Part shown: piece after piece, positions 13,825 through 22,358 of the stretch
How positions within the stretch are numbered: the stretch's first letter is position 1
How the letters are laid out: each line of letters opens with the position of its first letter
Assembly (NCBI GenBank): GCA_947631655.1
Contig: CANRME010000008.1
Location: 1-22,825, forward strand
Source of the DNA: an uncultured Bacilli bacterium
Lineage (GTDB): Bacteria; Bacillota_I; Bacilli_A; RF39; UBA660
Direction of reading: 5' to 3'
Length of the DNA: 22,825 bases
Translations under genes and position numbers: made by a program
Notes under the pieces: model-generated
Seen by the model: only the letters and a program-made list of their open reading frames with translations
Told to the model about the DNA's origin: nothing
The model's database searches: none

Positions 13825-16332
13825 ATGGAAAGTGTACTTAAAAGAATAGAAGATTACTCTCTAGAAGATATAATGGGGGATAGATTTGGTTCATATGCGA
13901 AAGCGATTATTCAAGAAAGAGCTATTCCCGATGTTAGAGATGGTTTAAAACCCGTACAGAGAAGAATTTTATACTACATGTATGATGAACACAATACCTA
14001 TGATAAACCTTATATTAAATGTGCTTATACGGTTGGTGGTGTTTTAGGTAAGTTCCATCCCCATGGCGATTCTTCCGTATATGATGCGATGGTAAGAATG
14101 AGTCAGTGGTGGAAACAATCTACACCATTAATTGAAATGCACGGTAATAATGGGTCGATGGATGGAGACCCTGCCGCCGCTTATCGGTATACGGAATCGC
14201 GACTTGCTAAAATCAGTAGTGAACTAGTTAAAGACTTAGATAAAAATACGGTTACATGGGCTCCAAACTTTGATGATAGATTCTTGGAGCCTACGGTTTT
14301 ACCAGCAAAATTTCCTAATTTACTTGTTAATGGCGCAAATGGAATAAGTGCTGGTTATGCTACCAATATTCCGCCTCATAATTTAGGAGAAATAATTGAT
14401 GCCACCATTAAAAGAATTGAAAGTCCTAACTGTCGGTTAGAAACGATTTTAGAAATAGTTAAAGGACCGGATTTTCCAACTGGAGGTATTGTTGAAGGTA
14501 AAACGGGAATTGTCGATGCATTTACTAGTGGTAAGGGAAAAGTAATTGTAAGATGTAAATATGAAATTCATAAAGAAAAAGGTAAAACGCAAATTATTAT
14601 TACGGAAATTCCTTTTGAAGTAAATAAACAAGCTTTAGTTTATAAAATGGAAGCTATAAGAATTGATAAAAAAATTGATGGTATTGCCGAAGTTCGTGAC
14701 GAAACTGATCGAGATGGATTAAGAATTGTTATTGATTTAAAGAAAGATGCTAACCCAGAACTTATCATGAATTATTTCTTTAAAAATACGGAAGCCCAAA
14801 TAGCTTATAGTTATAACATGGTTGCGATTGTAAACCAACGTCCGATGACGCTAGGAATCTTACCAATATTAGATGCCTATATTGCTTATCAAAAAGGAGT
14901 TATAACGAATCGTACGAAATTTGATTTAGAACATGCAAAAAAAGAATTCCATATTCTAGAAGGTTTAATGAAAGCTGTAAGTATTATGGATGAAGTAATT
15001 AAAGTCATTAGAGCTTCTAAAAATAAGAGTGATGCCAAAGAAAACTTAGTTAAAGAATTTGCATTTACTATGGAACAAGCCGAAGCTATTGTGATGTTAC
15101 AACTATATCGTTTAACTAATACCGATATTTTAGAAGTTCAAGAAAAAATGGCAGATTTAGAAAAGAAAATGCATATCTGGGAACAAATCTTAAATAATGA
15201 AGAAGCATTAAAACATGTTATGAAAACGGAATTAAGATTAATTAAAAATGAATATGCTACGCCAAGAAAAACTGTGGTTAAAGATGAAATTACCGAGATT
15301 AAAATCGATACTACTTCTTTAATTTCTAAGGAAAACGTGTATGTTACGATTTCGAATGAAGGGTATATTAAAAAAGTATCGGAAAAATCTTATGCTTCTT
15401 CAAAAGATGAACCAACCGCTTTAAAACCAGGTGATTATTTAATAGGAAATTATCACTTAAATAACTTAGATACGATTTTGGTATTCACAAATTTAGGTAA
15501 TTATTTATACATTCCAGTACATACCATTTTTGAAGCCAAATGGAAAGAACTGGGGAAACATATTAGTAATTTAGTATCTATTTCGGAAAATGAGAAGATT
15601 ATAGCATCTTTAGTATTAAAAGATAAAAATAAAAATGTGGTCTTTGTTACGAGAAATGGACAAGTAAAACAAACTAAATTAGAAGATTTAATCGTATCAC
15701 GTTATTCTAAAGCTTTATCGGCATATAAATTAAAAAATGATGATGAAGTTATAAGTGTGTCTTTAGCAAAAGATAGAACGATAATGGTAACTAAGAATGG
15801 TAAGTATTTAAATATGAGTACTGGTGATATTCCGATTGTGGGAGCACGAGCGAGTGGGGTAAAAGGTATTACTTTAAAAGATGATGCAGTAGTTAGTGCG
15901 ACGACATTTGATGAAAGTGATGCTTATTTAACAATTATAACTGATCATAAAACAGCGAAACGCTTAAAATTAAGTGAACTTGCTACCCACCAAAGAACTA
16001 GAGGAGGAGATGTTTTAATCAAAAAAGTTAAATCAAGTCCTTACCTGGTTACAAAAGCATTTACTGGTAACGCAAGTGATGTTATACTTCTTAAAAGTGA
16101 TAGTGAATTAAAAGAGTTAAAGGTAAGTGAAATACCAATTATGGATGCTTCTTCAACGGGTAGTGCCATATCAAAATATAACTTAGATGATACTGCTAAA
16201 GAATGCTTATTAGAAGAATATATTTCCAAGAAAAAAGAAGAAAAATCTAAAGAAGAAATTCCCGAAGAACCTAAGAAGGAACAAATTGAAGAATTAACTA
16301 TCGATAATTTCTTAGATGATTTTAAATTATAG
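13825..16332 (+). CDS. parC: DNA topoisomerase IV subunit A (ParC)
   Basis: The DNA-cleaving subunit, partner of ParE five bases upstream; the two form one operon and an A2B2 enzyme. The 835 residues are usual. The winged-helix/tower core includes the catalytic Tyr122 in AAYRYTE. The quinolone-determining region HPHGDSSVYDA (78-88) has Ser83 and Asp87 at the positions altered in resistant strains (S. aureus S80/E84 equivalents), so it looks wild type. The C-terminal half (from about 500) has the blade-like repeats of the DNA-wrapping beta-pinwheel and ends in an acidic Lys/Glu tail (EEIPEEPKKEQIEELTID). ParC over GyrA: GSMDGDPAAA with the SQWWK context and pairing with ParE. Confidence 0.94.
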   Translation: MESVLKRIEDYSLEDIMGDRFGSYAKAIIQERAIPDVRDGLKPVQRRILYYMYDEHNTYDKPYIKCAYTVGGVLGKFHPHGDSSVYDAMVRMSQWWKQSTPLIEMHGNNGSMDGDPAAAYRYTESRLAKISSELVKDLDKNTVTWAPNFDDRFLEPTVLPAKFPNLLVNGANGISAGYATNIPPHNLGEIIDATIKRIESPNCRLETILEIVKGPDFPTGGIVEGKTGIVDAFTSGKGKVIVRCKYEIHKEKGKTQIIITEIPFEVNKQALVYKMEAIRIDKKIDGIAEVRDETDRDGLRIVIDLKKDANPELIMNYFFKNTEAQIAYSYNMVAIVNQRPMTLGILPILDAYIAYQKGVITNRTKFDLEHAKKEFHILEGLMKAVSIMDEVIKVIRASKNKSDAKENLVKEFAFTMEQAEAIVMLQLYRLTNTDILEVQEKMADLEKKMHIWEQILNNEEALKHVMKTELRLIKNEYATPRKTVVKDEITEIKIDTTSLISKENVYVTISNEGYIKKVSEKSYASSKDEPTALKPGDYLIGNYHLNNLDTILVFTNLGNYLYIPVHTIFEAKWKELGKHISNLVSISENEKIIASLVLKDKNKNVVFVTRNGQVKQTKLEDLIVSRYSKALSAYKLKNDDEVISVSLAKDRTIMVTKNGKYLNMSTGDIPIVGARASGVKGITLKDDAVVSATTFDESDAYLTIITDHKTAKRLKLSELATHQRTRGGDVLIKKVKSSPYLVTKAFTGNASDVILLKSDSELKELKVSEIPIMDASSTGSAISKYNLDDTAKECLLEEYISKKKEEKSKEEIPEEPKKEQIEELTIDNFLDDFKL

Positions 16333-16335
16333 GCA

Positions 16336-16377
16336 AAAATCACCTTACTATTTCATATCTTATAGTAGGTGATTTTT
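16336..16377 (+). terminator. Terminator of parE-parC overlapping the next gene's ribosome site
   Basis: AAAATCACC (16336-16344) pairs with GGTGATTTT (16368-16376), extended by TACTA/TAGTA with one bulged base, then a short T-run. The GGTGA in the 3' arm is also the only good ribosome site for the gene starting at 16380, so read-through RNA would have it sequestered. Confidence 0.75.
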
Positions 16378-16379
16378 AT

Positions 16380-16730
16380 ATGGCGACGAAAGAAGAATTT
16401 AAAAATTTTGCCAAAATGCATCCGGAACTTATAGAAAGTATTAATGATAATACGATGACTTGGCAAAAGTATTATGAATTATATGATATTTATAAAGATG
16501 ATGAAGAAGTGTGGAAACCATATCTTACGAAAAAAAGTACTACTCCTAATTTAAAAGGTATAACTGATATGGTTAAAAATATTAATACGGGTAATATTCA
16601 AAAACACCTAGATACAGCCAAAAAAGCCATTGATTTTTTAGGAGAATTATCTAATAAAGGTGGTAGTGCGATAGAAAGTTTAAAAGGTCCAGCGGTGCCA
16701 CGACCGATTACTAAATTTTTTGGAGATTAG
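16380..16730 (+). CDS. ylbD: YlbD-like protein
   Basis: A 116-residue protein resembling B. subtilis YlbD. The start FKNFAKMHPELIESINDNTM TWQKYYE corresponds to YlbD FKEFVKKHPKMIQEVRNGKATWQELFE, followed by a D/E-rich stretch and W-x2-Y, then a helical part with MVKNI, IQKHLDTAKKAI matching YlbD's MVKK...QNYISNLSQAI. YlbD is listed as a spore coat protein in B. subtilis, yet orthologues occur in non-sporulating Bacilli, so the role here is open. It is followed four bases later by a ylbE-like gene, as in B. subtilis, which supports the call. Its ribosome site is within the parC terminator hairpin. Confidence 0.8.
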   Translation: MATKEEFKNFAKMHPELIESINDNTMTWQKYYELYDIYKDDEEVWKPYLTKKSTTPNLKGITDMVKNINTGNIQKHLDTAKKAIDFLGELSNKGGSAIESLKGPAVPRPITKFFGD

Positions 16731-16733
16731 AAT

Positions 16734-16952
16734 ATGCAACTTAATGTTTTAAATTCTTTATATGAAGATAAACTTTTCCCTTATTTAAAGGAAAATAGTG
16801 AATGGATTAAATATTTAAATCGAAATCCTAAAAATTATGAAATGTTTAAAAATGAAATAAAGACCAAATATAAGCTCCGTAGGACTGATAAAATAAATAA
16901 TGCAATAGAAAATATTGATTTAATTTCTAATGTGTTAAATATCTTAAAATAG
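16734..16952 (+). CDS. ylbE: YlbE-like protein
   Basis: A 72-residue helical protein. LKENSEWIKYLNRNPKNYEMF matches the YlbE pattern (hydrophobic, x-W-x-x-x-L-x-R-N-P), and the tail with KINNAIENIDLISNVLNIL parallels VEKFSNGIQMASMMMNMF of B. subtilis YlbE. Function unknown. It starts three bases after the ylbD-like stop, with the ribosome site TTGGAGA inside that gene, so the two are translationally close and co-transcribed. Confidence 0.78.
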   Translation: MQLNVLNSLYEDKLFPYLKENSEWIKYLNRNPKNYEMFKNEIKTKYKLRRTDKINNAIENIDLISNVLNILK

Positions 16953-16954
16953 TA

Positions 16955-16983
16955 TTGATTTTTTCCTTTTCCTATTTTATAAT
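16955..16983 (+). promoter_or_regulatory. Strong promoter of the pilin-like gene
   Basis: TTGATT (16955-16960), exactly 17 bases, TATAAT (16978-16983). It starts two bases after the ylbE-like stop. Confidence 0.75.
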
Positions 16984-17008
16984 TAAAATAGTAAGGAGCA
17001 TAAAATTT

Positions 17009-17569
17009 ATGAAAATATTAAATAAAAAGGGTTTTACATTAGTTGAGTTATTAGCAGTTATCGTAATCTTAGCAATACTTATCTTATTTGCATTACCAGC
17101 TGTAATCAGTACTATGGAAACTGCGAGAGCTGGAGCATTTAAAAACGAAGTTAATGCGGTGGTAAATGATGCTCAAACTGCTTTTTCAAGAAAGAGTTTC
17201 TCTAATAGCCCTGATATTAAACCTGTAACAATTGGGGGAGTTACTTATCGGTATATGTGTATGACTTTAAAACAATTATATACAGAAGGTTATTCTCAAA
17301 AAGCGCAATATGATGATGAAACAGCTTATAAAGGTCGTTATATGATATTTGTTCCTACAGCTATAAGTACTACAGCAGAAAGCAATAACACTATAATTTC
17401 TATTCAATATTATAATGGGCAATTTACTGTTAATAATATGTATTATTCTGAAACTTCAAGTGATAAATATACGCCAAGTTATCAAGATATAAGCGGAGAT
17501 GCTGAGTTTGGTAAATGTCCTTCAGCAGATCCTAAAGAGATTCCTCATACAGCAGCATCAGCAGGTTAA
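17009..17569 (+). CDS. Type IV pilin-like (prepilin) protein
   Basis: A 186-residue prepilin. The leader MKILNKKG is followed by FTLVELLAVIVILAILILFA: cleavage after Gly8, methylatable Phe9, and the Glu+5 (E13) needed for assembly are all present. The rest is a small beta-rich head, with C-terminal KCPSADPKE and a low-complexity TAASAG end. Pilins of this class build pili or competence pseudopili after cleavage by PilD/ComC. No other pilus gene is in the window, so the assembly machinery must lie elsewhere. Start: the frame opens at TTG 16955, but that lies in the promoter; ATG 17009 has AAGGAG at 16993-16998. Confidence 0.9.
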   Translation: MKILNKKGFTLVELLAVIVILAILILFALPAVISTMETARAGAFKNEVNAVVNDAQTAFSRKSFSNSPDIKPVTIGGVTYRYMCMTLKQLYTEGYSQKAQYDDETAYKGRYMIFVPTAISTTAESNNTIISIQYYNGQFTVNNMYYSETSSDKYTPSYQDISGDAEFGKCPSADPKEIPHTAASAG

Positions 17570-17588
17570 GGTAAAACTTAACCTTTTT
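17563..17588 (+). terminator. Intrinsic terminator after the pilin gene
   Basis: AGGTTAAG (17563-17570) and CTTAACCT (17577-17584) are exact complements, followed by T's; the stem includes the pilin stop codon. Confidence 0.85.
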
Positions 17589-17592
17589 AATT

Positions 17593-17601
17593 TGCTATAA
17601 T
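17593..17601 (+). promoter_or_regulatory. Extended -10 promoter for the gene at 17639
   Basis: TGCTATAAT: TG-n followed by consensus TATAAT (17596-17601); no recognisable -35, as expected for extended -10 promoters. Confidence 0.55.
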
Positions 17602-17638
17602 GTAAGTTCCATGATAAAATTATATATAGGTTGATAGT

Positions 17639-18904
17639 ATGGAATTTGGAAAAAAAGAAAAAATATTGGTTTCGATAATTTTAGGATGTGTGGTAATTCT
17701 ATTTGGTATTTTTATTTTAAAAAATAGTATTTTTTATGATTATGAGAAAAGTTTAAATGCATCTTTAGTTAGTTATCCTGATAGTAAGGATATTAGTAAA
17801 ATTAATAATATTTTAGAAAGATACCAAAATAATGAAATAATTACTAATAAAATAAATAAATTAATATTAAATAATATTGATTTATGGATTGATAATTTTA
17901 ATAAAGATTATAAAAATATTAAGGATTTAGATAGTTCTTATAACGAGATTAAAGAAGTTATTAAAGATTATCTTAAGGAAAGTAAAGATAAAGTAGCAAA
18001 GAATCATGAAACAGAATATTATGATTTGATAGAAAGATTATACTTATCTAAAAAAGATTATTTTAGTGGATTAGAGTATTATCAAAATGAAGATTTTGGT
18101 GCAGCTTATGAAAGCTTTAATAAAGTAATTAAAATAGATAGTAGTTTTAATTTAATACCACCTTTAATAGATAATTGTATTAATAATTATTTAGATAAAA
18201 TTTATAAAGAGGTAAATACTTATGAAGAACAAATAGACGATAATAATAGAAAAGATATTCTTAAAAAAATATTAGATATTTTAAATAATTATCAAAATAA
18301 GGGCAGTATCGATTTGAGTATTAGTAAAAGTTTTAACGAAACTAAAGATAAGTATTTAAGTCAATTACAACAAGTTTATGAAGAAGAATTATTAAAGTTA
18401 GTAGATAGTAAGAAATATGAGGAAGCTAAAAACGTTTTAGATGAAGTGGGTACTTATTTCATAGAAGATACTTTTAAAAATATTAGAGAAGATATAAATA
18501 ACCATTTACCAGTTAATTTAAAAGAGTTACCAGTAGCTAGTAAAAGCGGTTGGTGGGTAATAGGAGATAAAATTATTTTACAAAAAGGACCTTATAAAGA
18601 TTTAGAAAGTAATATTTTAGTATATAATTTAAATAAAGAGTATAAGAACCTAAGTTTTGACATAGTAAGCTTAAGTAAAGTAAAAAAAGATAATACTAAT
18701 ATGTATTTAAAAATATATAGTGATAATAAACTAATTTATACTTTAGACTATTTTACTTATAATAGTAATAAAATAAAATGTAATCTAAATGTGTCAAATA
18801 CTATGGAATTAAAAATAGAAGCGTATTATAATATAGATAGCAAGAGTGATATGAGTTTATTTGATTTCTTGGAATTAGAAAATGGTATTTTAGAAAAGAG
18901 TTGA
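17639..18904 (+). CDS. Membrane-anchored helical protein with C-terminal beta-rich domain, 421 aa
   Basis: Residues ~8-29 are a membrane helix (ILVSIILGCVVILFGIFILK), with Lys-rich residues before it, so most of the protein should be outside the cell. Residues 40-290 are Asn/Lys/Glu-rich helices with one TPR-like hairpin (YYQNEDFGAAYESFNKVIKI, about 146-166). The last ~120 residues are beta-rich (SGWWVIGDKIILQKG, then ILVYNLNKEYKNLSFDI and KIYSDNKLIYTL), vaguely like NPCBM/galactose-binding modules. I cannot assign a family. It ends with TGA four bases before the AI-2E-family gene, so the two are probably co-transcribed. Confidence 0.75.
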   Translation: MEFGKKEKILVSIILGCVVILFGIFILKNSIFYDYEKSLNASLVSYPDSKDISKINNILERYQNNEIITNKINKLILNNIDLWIDNFNKDYKNIKDLDSSYNEIKEVIKDYLKESKDKVAKNHETEYYDLIERLYLSKKDYFSGLEYYQNEDFGAAYESFNKVIKIDSSFNLIPPLIDNCINNYLDKIYKEVNTYEEQIDDNNRKDILKKILDILNNYQNKGSIDLSISKSFNETKDKYLSQLQQVYEEELLKLVDSKKYEEAKNVLDEVGTYFIEDTFKNIREDINNHLPVNLKELPVASKSGWWVIGDKIILQKGPYKDLESNILVYNLNKEYKNLSFDIVSLSKVKKDNTNMYLKIYSDNKLIYTLDYFTYNSNKIKCNLNVSNTMELKIEAYYNIDSKSDMSLFDFLELENGILEKS

Positions 18905-18908
18905 TATT

Positions 18909-20042
18909 ATGAAGAAAAAAGAAATTGATACTAATACAATCAATGAAGTAGTTGGTATTACTAAGAAAATCCTAAATATTTTATATGTTGTCATGATTAT
19001 AGGAATTGTGTTCTTAGCAACTTTACTTATTAAAGAATGGGGTATATTCTCATTTATTATAACCTTATGTAAAGTAGCAACACCATTCTTTATTGGTTTT
19101 GCTATTGCTTGGATATTTAATCCCTTGGTATGTAAATTAGAAGATAGGGGAGTAAAAAGAGGTTTAGCATCAATTATTGTTTATATTGTTTTTATTCTTT
19201 TATTACTAGGTTTCTTCTATTTATTAATTCCGACAGTATATGACCAAATAAATGAATTAATTAGTTCCTTACCAAGTATTTTAAGTAGTTTAGAGTCTTG
19301 GCTTAGTAAGATAATGGCTAATTTAAAAGATTTTGATTTTATTAATATGCAAAATATTGAAGATACAATTATTGGAAATATTGAAGGATTTATCTCTACT
19401 ACAACGCAAAATCTTCCAACTTTAATAATGAATTTAATTGGTAATGTTTTCTCTGGTCTTGGGACTTTAGCTATTAGTTTAGTTATCGGTATTTATATGT
19501 TATTTGATTTTGATAGAGTATCTGACCATTTAATGCGTTTTATCCCTAAAACTCATAAATTTGAAATTAAAACTTTAATTACCAATATTGGAGAAGAGTT
19601 AAGAAAAGTTGTAAATGGGACATTATTTATTGCTTTAATGGTTGGTGTTTGTGATACGCTTGGGTTTATGGCGGTAGGACTTAAAGCCCCATTACTATTT
19701 GGTATCCTTTGTGGTATTACTGATTTAATTCCATTTATTGGACCTTATATTGGTGGTATTGCCGCTGTTGTTGTCGGTTTTTCCCAAAGTGTTTTAATTG
19801 GGGTTTTAACAATTATTATTGCCGTGGTAGTTCAAACGCTCGAAAATTATGTTTTACAACCAGTAGTTATGAGTAAGACAATGCAATTACATCCTGTAAC
19901 GATTATGATTGGATTATTAATATTTGGTCATTTCTTTGGTATTGTGGGTATGGTTTTAGCAACACCAACTATGGCTTTATGTAAAGTAATATATCGTTTC
20001 TTTGCCAGTAAATATGATTGGTTTAATAACGATTTATTCTAA
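18909..20042 (+). CDS. AI-2E/PerM family membrane transporter
   Basis: A 377-residue polytopic protein with the usual architecture of the family (formerly UPF0118). Paired N-terminal membrane helices (about 21-75) carry PFFIGFAIAWIFNPLV. A helix (80-110) and an extracellular-side amphipathic stretch (110-165) follow, then the C-terminal membrane bundle with FGILCGITDLIPFIGPYIGG and ENYVLQPVVMSKTMQLHPV, both strong family signatures. Members have been linked to autoinducer-2 export, Na+/H+ antiport or general efflux; the substrate here is not predictable. Starts four bases after the upstream stop. Confidence 0.93.
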   Translation: MKKKEIDTNTINEVVGITKKILNILYVVMIIGIVFLATLLIKEWGIFSFIITLCKVATPFFIGFAIAWIFNPLVCKLEDRGVKRGLASIIVYIVFILLLLGFFYLLIPTVYDQINELISSLPSILSSLESWLSKIMANLKDFDFINMQNIEDTIIGNIEGFISTTTQNLPTLIMNLIGNVFSGLGTLAISLVIGIYMLFDFDRVSDHLMRFIPKTHKFEIKTLITNIGEELRKVVNGTLFIALMVGVCDTLGFMAVGLKAPLLFGILCGITDLIPFIGPYIGGIAAVVVGFSQSVLIGVLTIIIAVVVQTLENYVLQPVVMSKTMQLHPVTIMIGLLIFGHFFGIVGMVLATPTMALCKVIYRFFASKYDWFNNDLF

Positions 20043-20057
20043 TAGAGGGTTTAATAT

Positions 20058-20585
20058 ATGAAAGTATTTTTAATAGCTGGCAAAAGTGGGTCAGGCAAAA
20101 ACGAAGTAGCAAAACTAATAAAAGAATATTATTTAAAAAAAGAAGAGTCAACGGTGATTACTTCTTTTAGTAAGTATTTAAAATTATTTGCTTATGAAAT
20201 GACGGACTGGGATGGCAAAGATGAAGAAAAACCAAGAAAGTTTTTGCAAAACTTAGGTAGTATAATAAGAGAAGATATGCACTGGCCATATTTTCTTATT
20301 GATAGAATGTTTAAAGACTTAGAAATATATGATAGATATTTTGATAATGTGGTTATTTGTGATGTGAGATTAATAGAAGAAATAAAGATGTTTAAGAAAG
20401 AAATCGAATCTTGTTATGCGATATGCGTTAAAGGACCATTAAATGACAAACTAACTAAAGAAGAACAAAATCATATTACGGAGATTGAACTTGATAATTT
20501 TAGTGATTTCGATTATACTATAGAAAATTTTAAACACGGAGAATTACATACTAAAGTAGAGAAGATGTTGGAGGAATTAACATGA
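20058..20585 (+). CDS. P-loop nucleotide kinase, deoxynucleoside-monophosphate-kinase-like
   Basis: A 175-residue P-loop protein. GKSGSGKN (8-15) is the phosphate-binding loop, with Asn where Ser or Thr normally follows the lysine. KFLQNLGSIIRE, a VVICDVRLIEEI strand and an ITEIELDNFSDFDYTIEN end resemble dNMP kinases of phage and Firmicutes and dephospho-CoA-kinase-like proteins. The likely reaction is phosphorylation of a (deoxy)nucleotide, but the substrate is not settled. Its stop overlaps the alaS start (ATGA, 20582-20585), implying coupled translation. Ribosome site AGAGGG precedes ATG 20058. Confidence 0.75.
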   Translation: MKVFLIAGKSGSGKNEVAKLIKEYYLKKEESTVITSFSKYLKLFAYEMTDWDGKDEEKPRKFLQNLGSIIREDMHWPYFLIDRMFKDLEIYDRYFDNVVICDVRLIEEIKMFKKEIESCYAICVKGPLNDKLTKEEQNHITEIELDNFSDFDYTIENFKHGELHTKVEKMLEELT

Positions 20586-22330
20586 ATTTAAAAGATTTAT
20601 ATATTAATTTTTTTGTGAGTAAAGGTCATAAACAAATTCCTAGTGCTCCCGTAGTACCGGAAAATGATCCATCAGTATTATTTAATACCGCGGGTATGCA
20701 ACCATTAGTACCATATTTAATGGGAGCACATCATCCTTATGGTAAGAGATTATGTGATTATCAAAAATGTGTTAGAACAAATGACTTAGATTCCGTCGGT
20801 GATACTACGCACCATACTTTCTTTGAAATGTTAGGTAATTGGAGTTTAGGGGATTACTTTAAAGATGAAAGTATTTCTTGGAGTTTTGAATTTTTAACGG
20901 AAGTTTTACATATTCCTAAAGAAAAATTAGCAGTAACCGTATTTAAAGGAAATGACTTAATTCCCATGGATGAAGTAAGTTATAATAAATGGTTGAGTTT
21001 AGGTATTCCTAAAGAAAGAATTGCTCTTACCGAAGAAGATAATTTCTGGATTGCAGGAGAAACTGGGCCTTGTGGACCAGATACCGAAATATTCTATTAT
21101 CGCAGCGATAAAGAAACACCTAAAAACTTTGATGAAAGTGATGAAAATTGGGTGGAAATTTGGAATAATGTTTTTATGGAATTTGTGAAAAGTGCTGATG
21201 GTAAAATTAGTGAACTTCCTAATAAAAATGTGGATACCGGAATGGGTGTAGAAAGAACTACCGCCATATTAGAAGGGGTTAATGATAACTACGCTTCTAG
21301 CATATGGAAAGATATAATTGCAACGATTAGTGAAATATCAGGCTTGCCTTATCGAGGTAATGAAAAGAGTATGCGAATTATTGCTGACCACTTAAGAACG
21401 GCGGTATTTATAAGTGCTGATTATGCAGGAATTAAACCAAGTAATACTGACCAAGGTTATATCTTAAGAAGATTAATAAGAAGAGCAATCCGTCATGCTA
21501 AAAAATTAAATATTGATATTAATAGTGATTTTGAAAGTATTATTGCCAAAAAAATCTTAGACCAATATCAAGATTATTATCAAGAGTTAAAAGATAATTA
21601 TGATGTAGTCTTAGAAGTTTTAAAAAACGAAAAAATTAAATTTAATCGGACTTTAGAAAAAGGTTTAAAAGAATTTAACAAAATTACTAGTAAAAATGAA
21701 AATATTGATGCTACAACGGCATTCCATTTATATGATACTTATGGGTTTCCAATTGAACTAACAGTAGAAATGGCTGCCGAATTAGGTTTAGAAGTTGATG
21801 AAAAAGGTTTTGAAGCAAAATTTAAGGAACACCAAGAATTATCTCGTACGGCGTCAGCTGGTAAATTTAAAGGTGGTCTTGCTGGTAACGGGGAAATCGA
21901 AACTAGATACCATACGGCAACGCACTTACTTAATGCCGCTTTAAAAGAAGTAGTTAGTAAAGATGTTCATCAAAAAGGAAGTAATATTACAGAAGAAAGA
22001 ATGCGTTTTGACTTCTCTTGTGATCATAAATTAACTGATGAAGAAAAAGCTAAAACGGAAGAATTAGTAAACAAATGGATTAAAGAGGATTTAAAAGTAA
22101 CAGTTACAGAAATGCCGAAGAGTGAAGCCATTAATTCTGGAGCAGAATGTATGTTTATTGAAAAATATCCAGATATTGTAACAGTTTATAGCATTGGAGA
22201 TGTTTCTAAAGAATTATGTGGTGGACCGCATGTTAAGAGTACTAAAGAATTAGGGAAATTTAAAATAATTAAAGAAGAAGCAAGTAGTGCCGGCGTAAGA
22301 AGAATTAAAGCCGTACTTACTAATGAATAG
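20582..22330 (+). CDS. alaS: Alanyl-tRNA synthetase, short form lacking the C-Ala domain
   Basis: Charges tRNA-Ala. The class II aminoacylation core (about 1-235) has FNTAGMQPLVPYL, THHTFFEMLGNWSLGDYF and GETGPCGPDTEI. The tRNA-recognition helical part follows (DQGYILRRLIRRAIRH near 285-305). The editing domain is complete: HTATH (about 443-447) and CGGPH (about 545-549) supply the zinc ligands that clear mischarged Ser/Gly. The protein ends at residue 582, right after the editing domain (FKIIKEEASSAGVRRIKAVL). Typical bacterial AlaRS is near 870 residues with a C-terminal dimerisation/tRNA-elbow domain, which is missing here. A terminator follows at once, so this is not a frameshift artefact in the visible DNA. 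Confidence 0.95.
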   Translation: MNLKDLYINFFVSKGHKQIPSAPVVPENDPSVLFNTAGMQPLVPYLMGAHHPYGKRLCDYQKCVRTNDLDSVGDTTHHTFFEMLGNWSLGDYFKDESISWSFEFLTEVLHIPKEKLAVTVFKGNDLIPMDEVSYNKWLSLGIPKERIALTEEDNFWIAGETGPCGPDTEIFYYRSDKETPKNFDESDENWVEIWNNVFMEFVKSADGKISELPNKNVDTGMGVERTTAILEGVNDNYASSIWKDIIATISEISGLPYRGNEKSMRIIADHLRTAVFISADYAGIKPSNTDQGYILRRLIRRAIRHAKKLNIDINSDFESIIAKKILDQYQDYYQELKDNYDVVLEVLKNEKIKFNRTLEKGLKEFNKITSKNENIDATTAFHLYDTYGFPIELTVEMAAELGLEVDEKGFEAKFKEHQELSRTASAGKFKGGLAGNGEIETRYHTATHLLNAALKEVVSKDVHQKGSNITEERMRFDFSCDHKLTDEEKAKTEELVNKWIKEDLKVTVTEMPKSEAINSGAECMFIEKYPDIVTVYSIGDVSKELCGGPHVKSTKELGKFKIIKEEASSAGVRRIKAVLTNE

Positions 22331-22358
22331 AATATCACTTAAAATAAGTGATATTTTT
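22331..22358 (+). terminator. Intrinsic terminator of alaS
   Basis: AATATCACTT (22331-22340) and AAGTGATATT (22346-22355) pair exactly, then a T-run. It starts at the first base after the alaS stop. Confidence 0.9.

Noticed and set aside
11900..16332. Identification of the topoisomerase pair as gyrB-gyrA.
   Set aside because: Sequence blocks match B. subtilis ParE/ParC better (TTMNP tail, FNEGS-like ParC context), and no dnaA/recF genes adjoin as at typical gyr loci.
16955..17008. Longer start of the pilin gene at TTG 16955.
   Set aside because: These bases are the -35 and -10 boxes; the prepilin leader begins naturally at ATG 17009 with a ribosome site.
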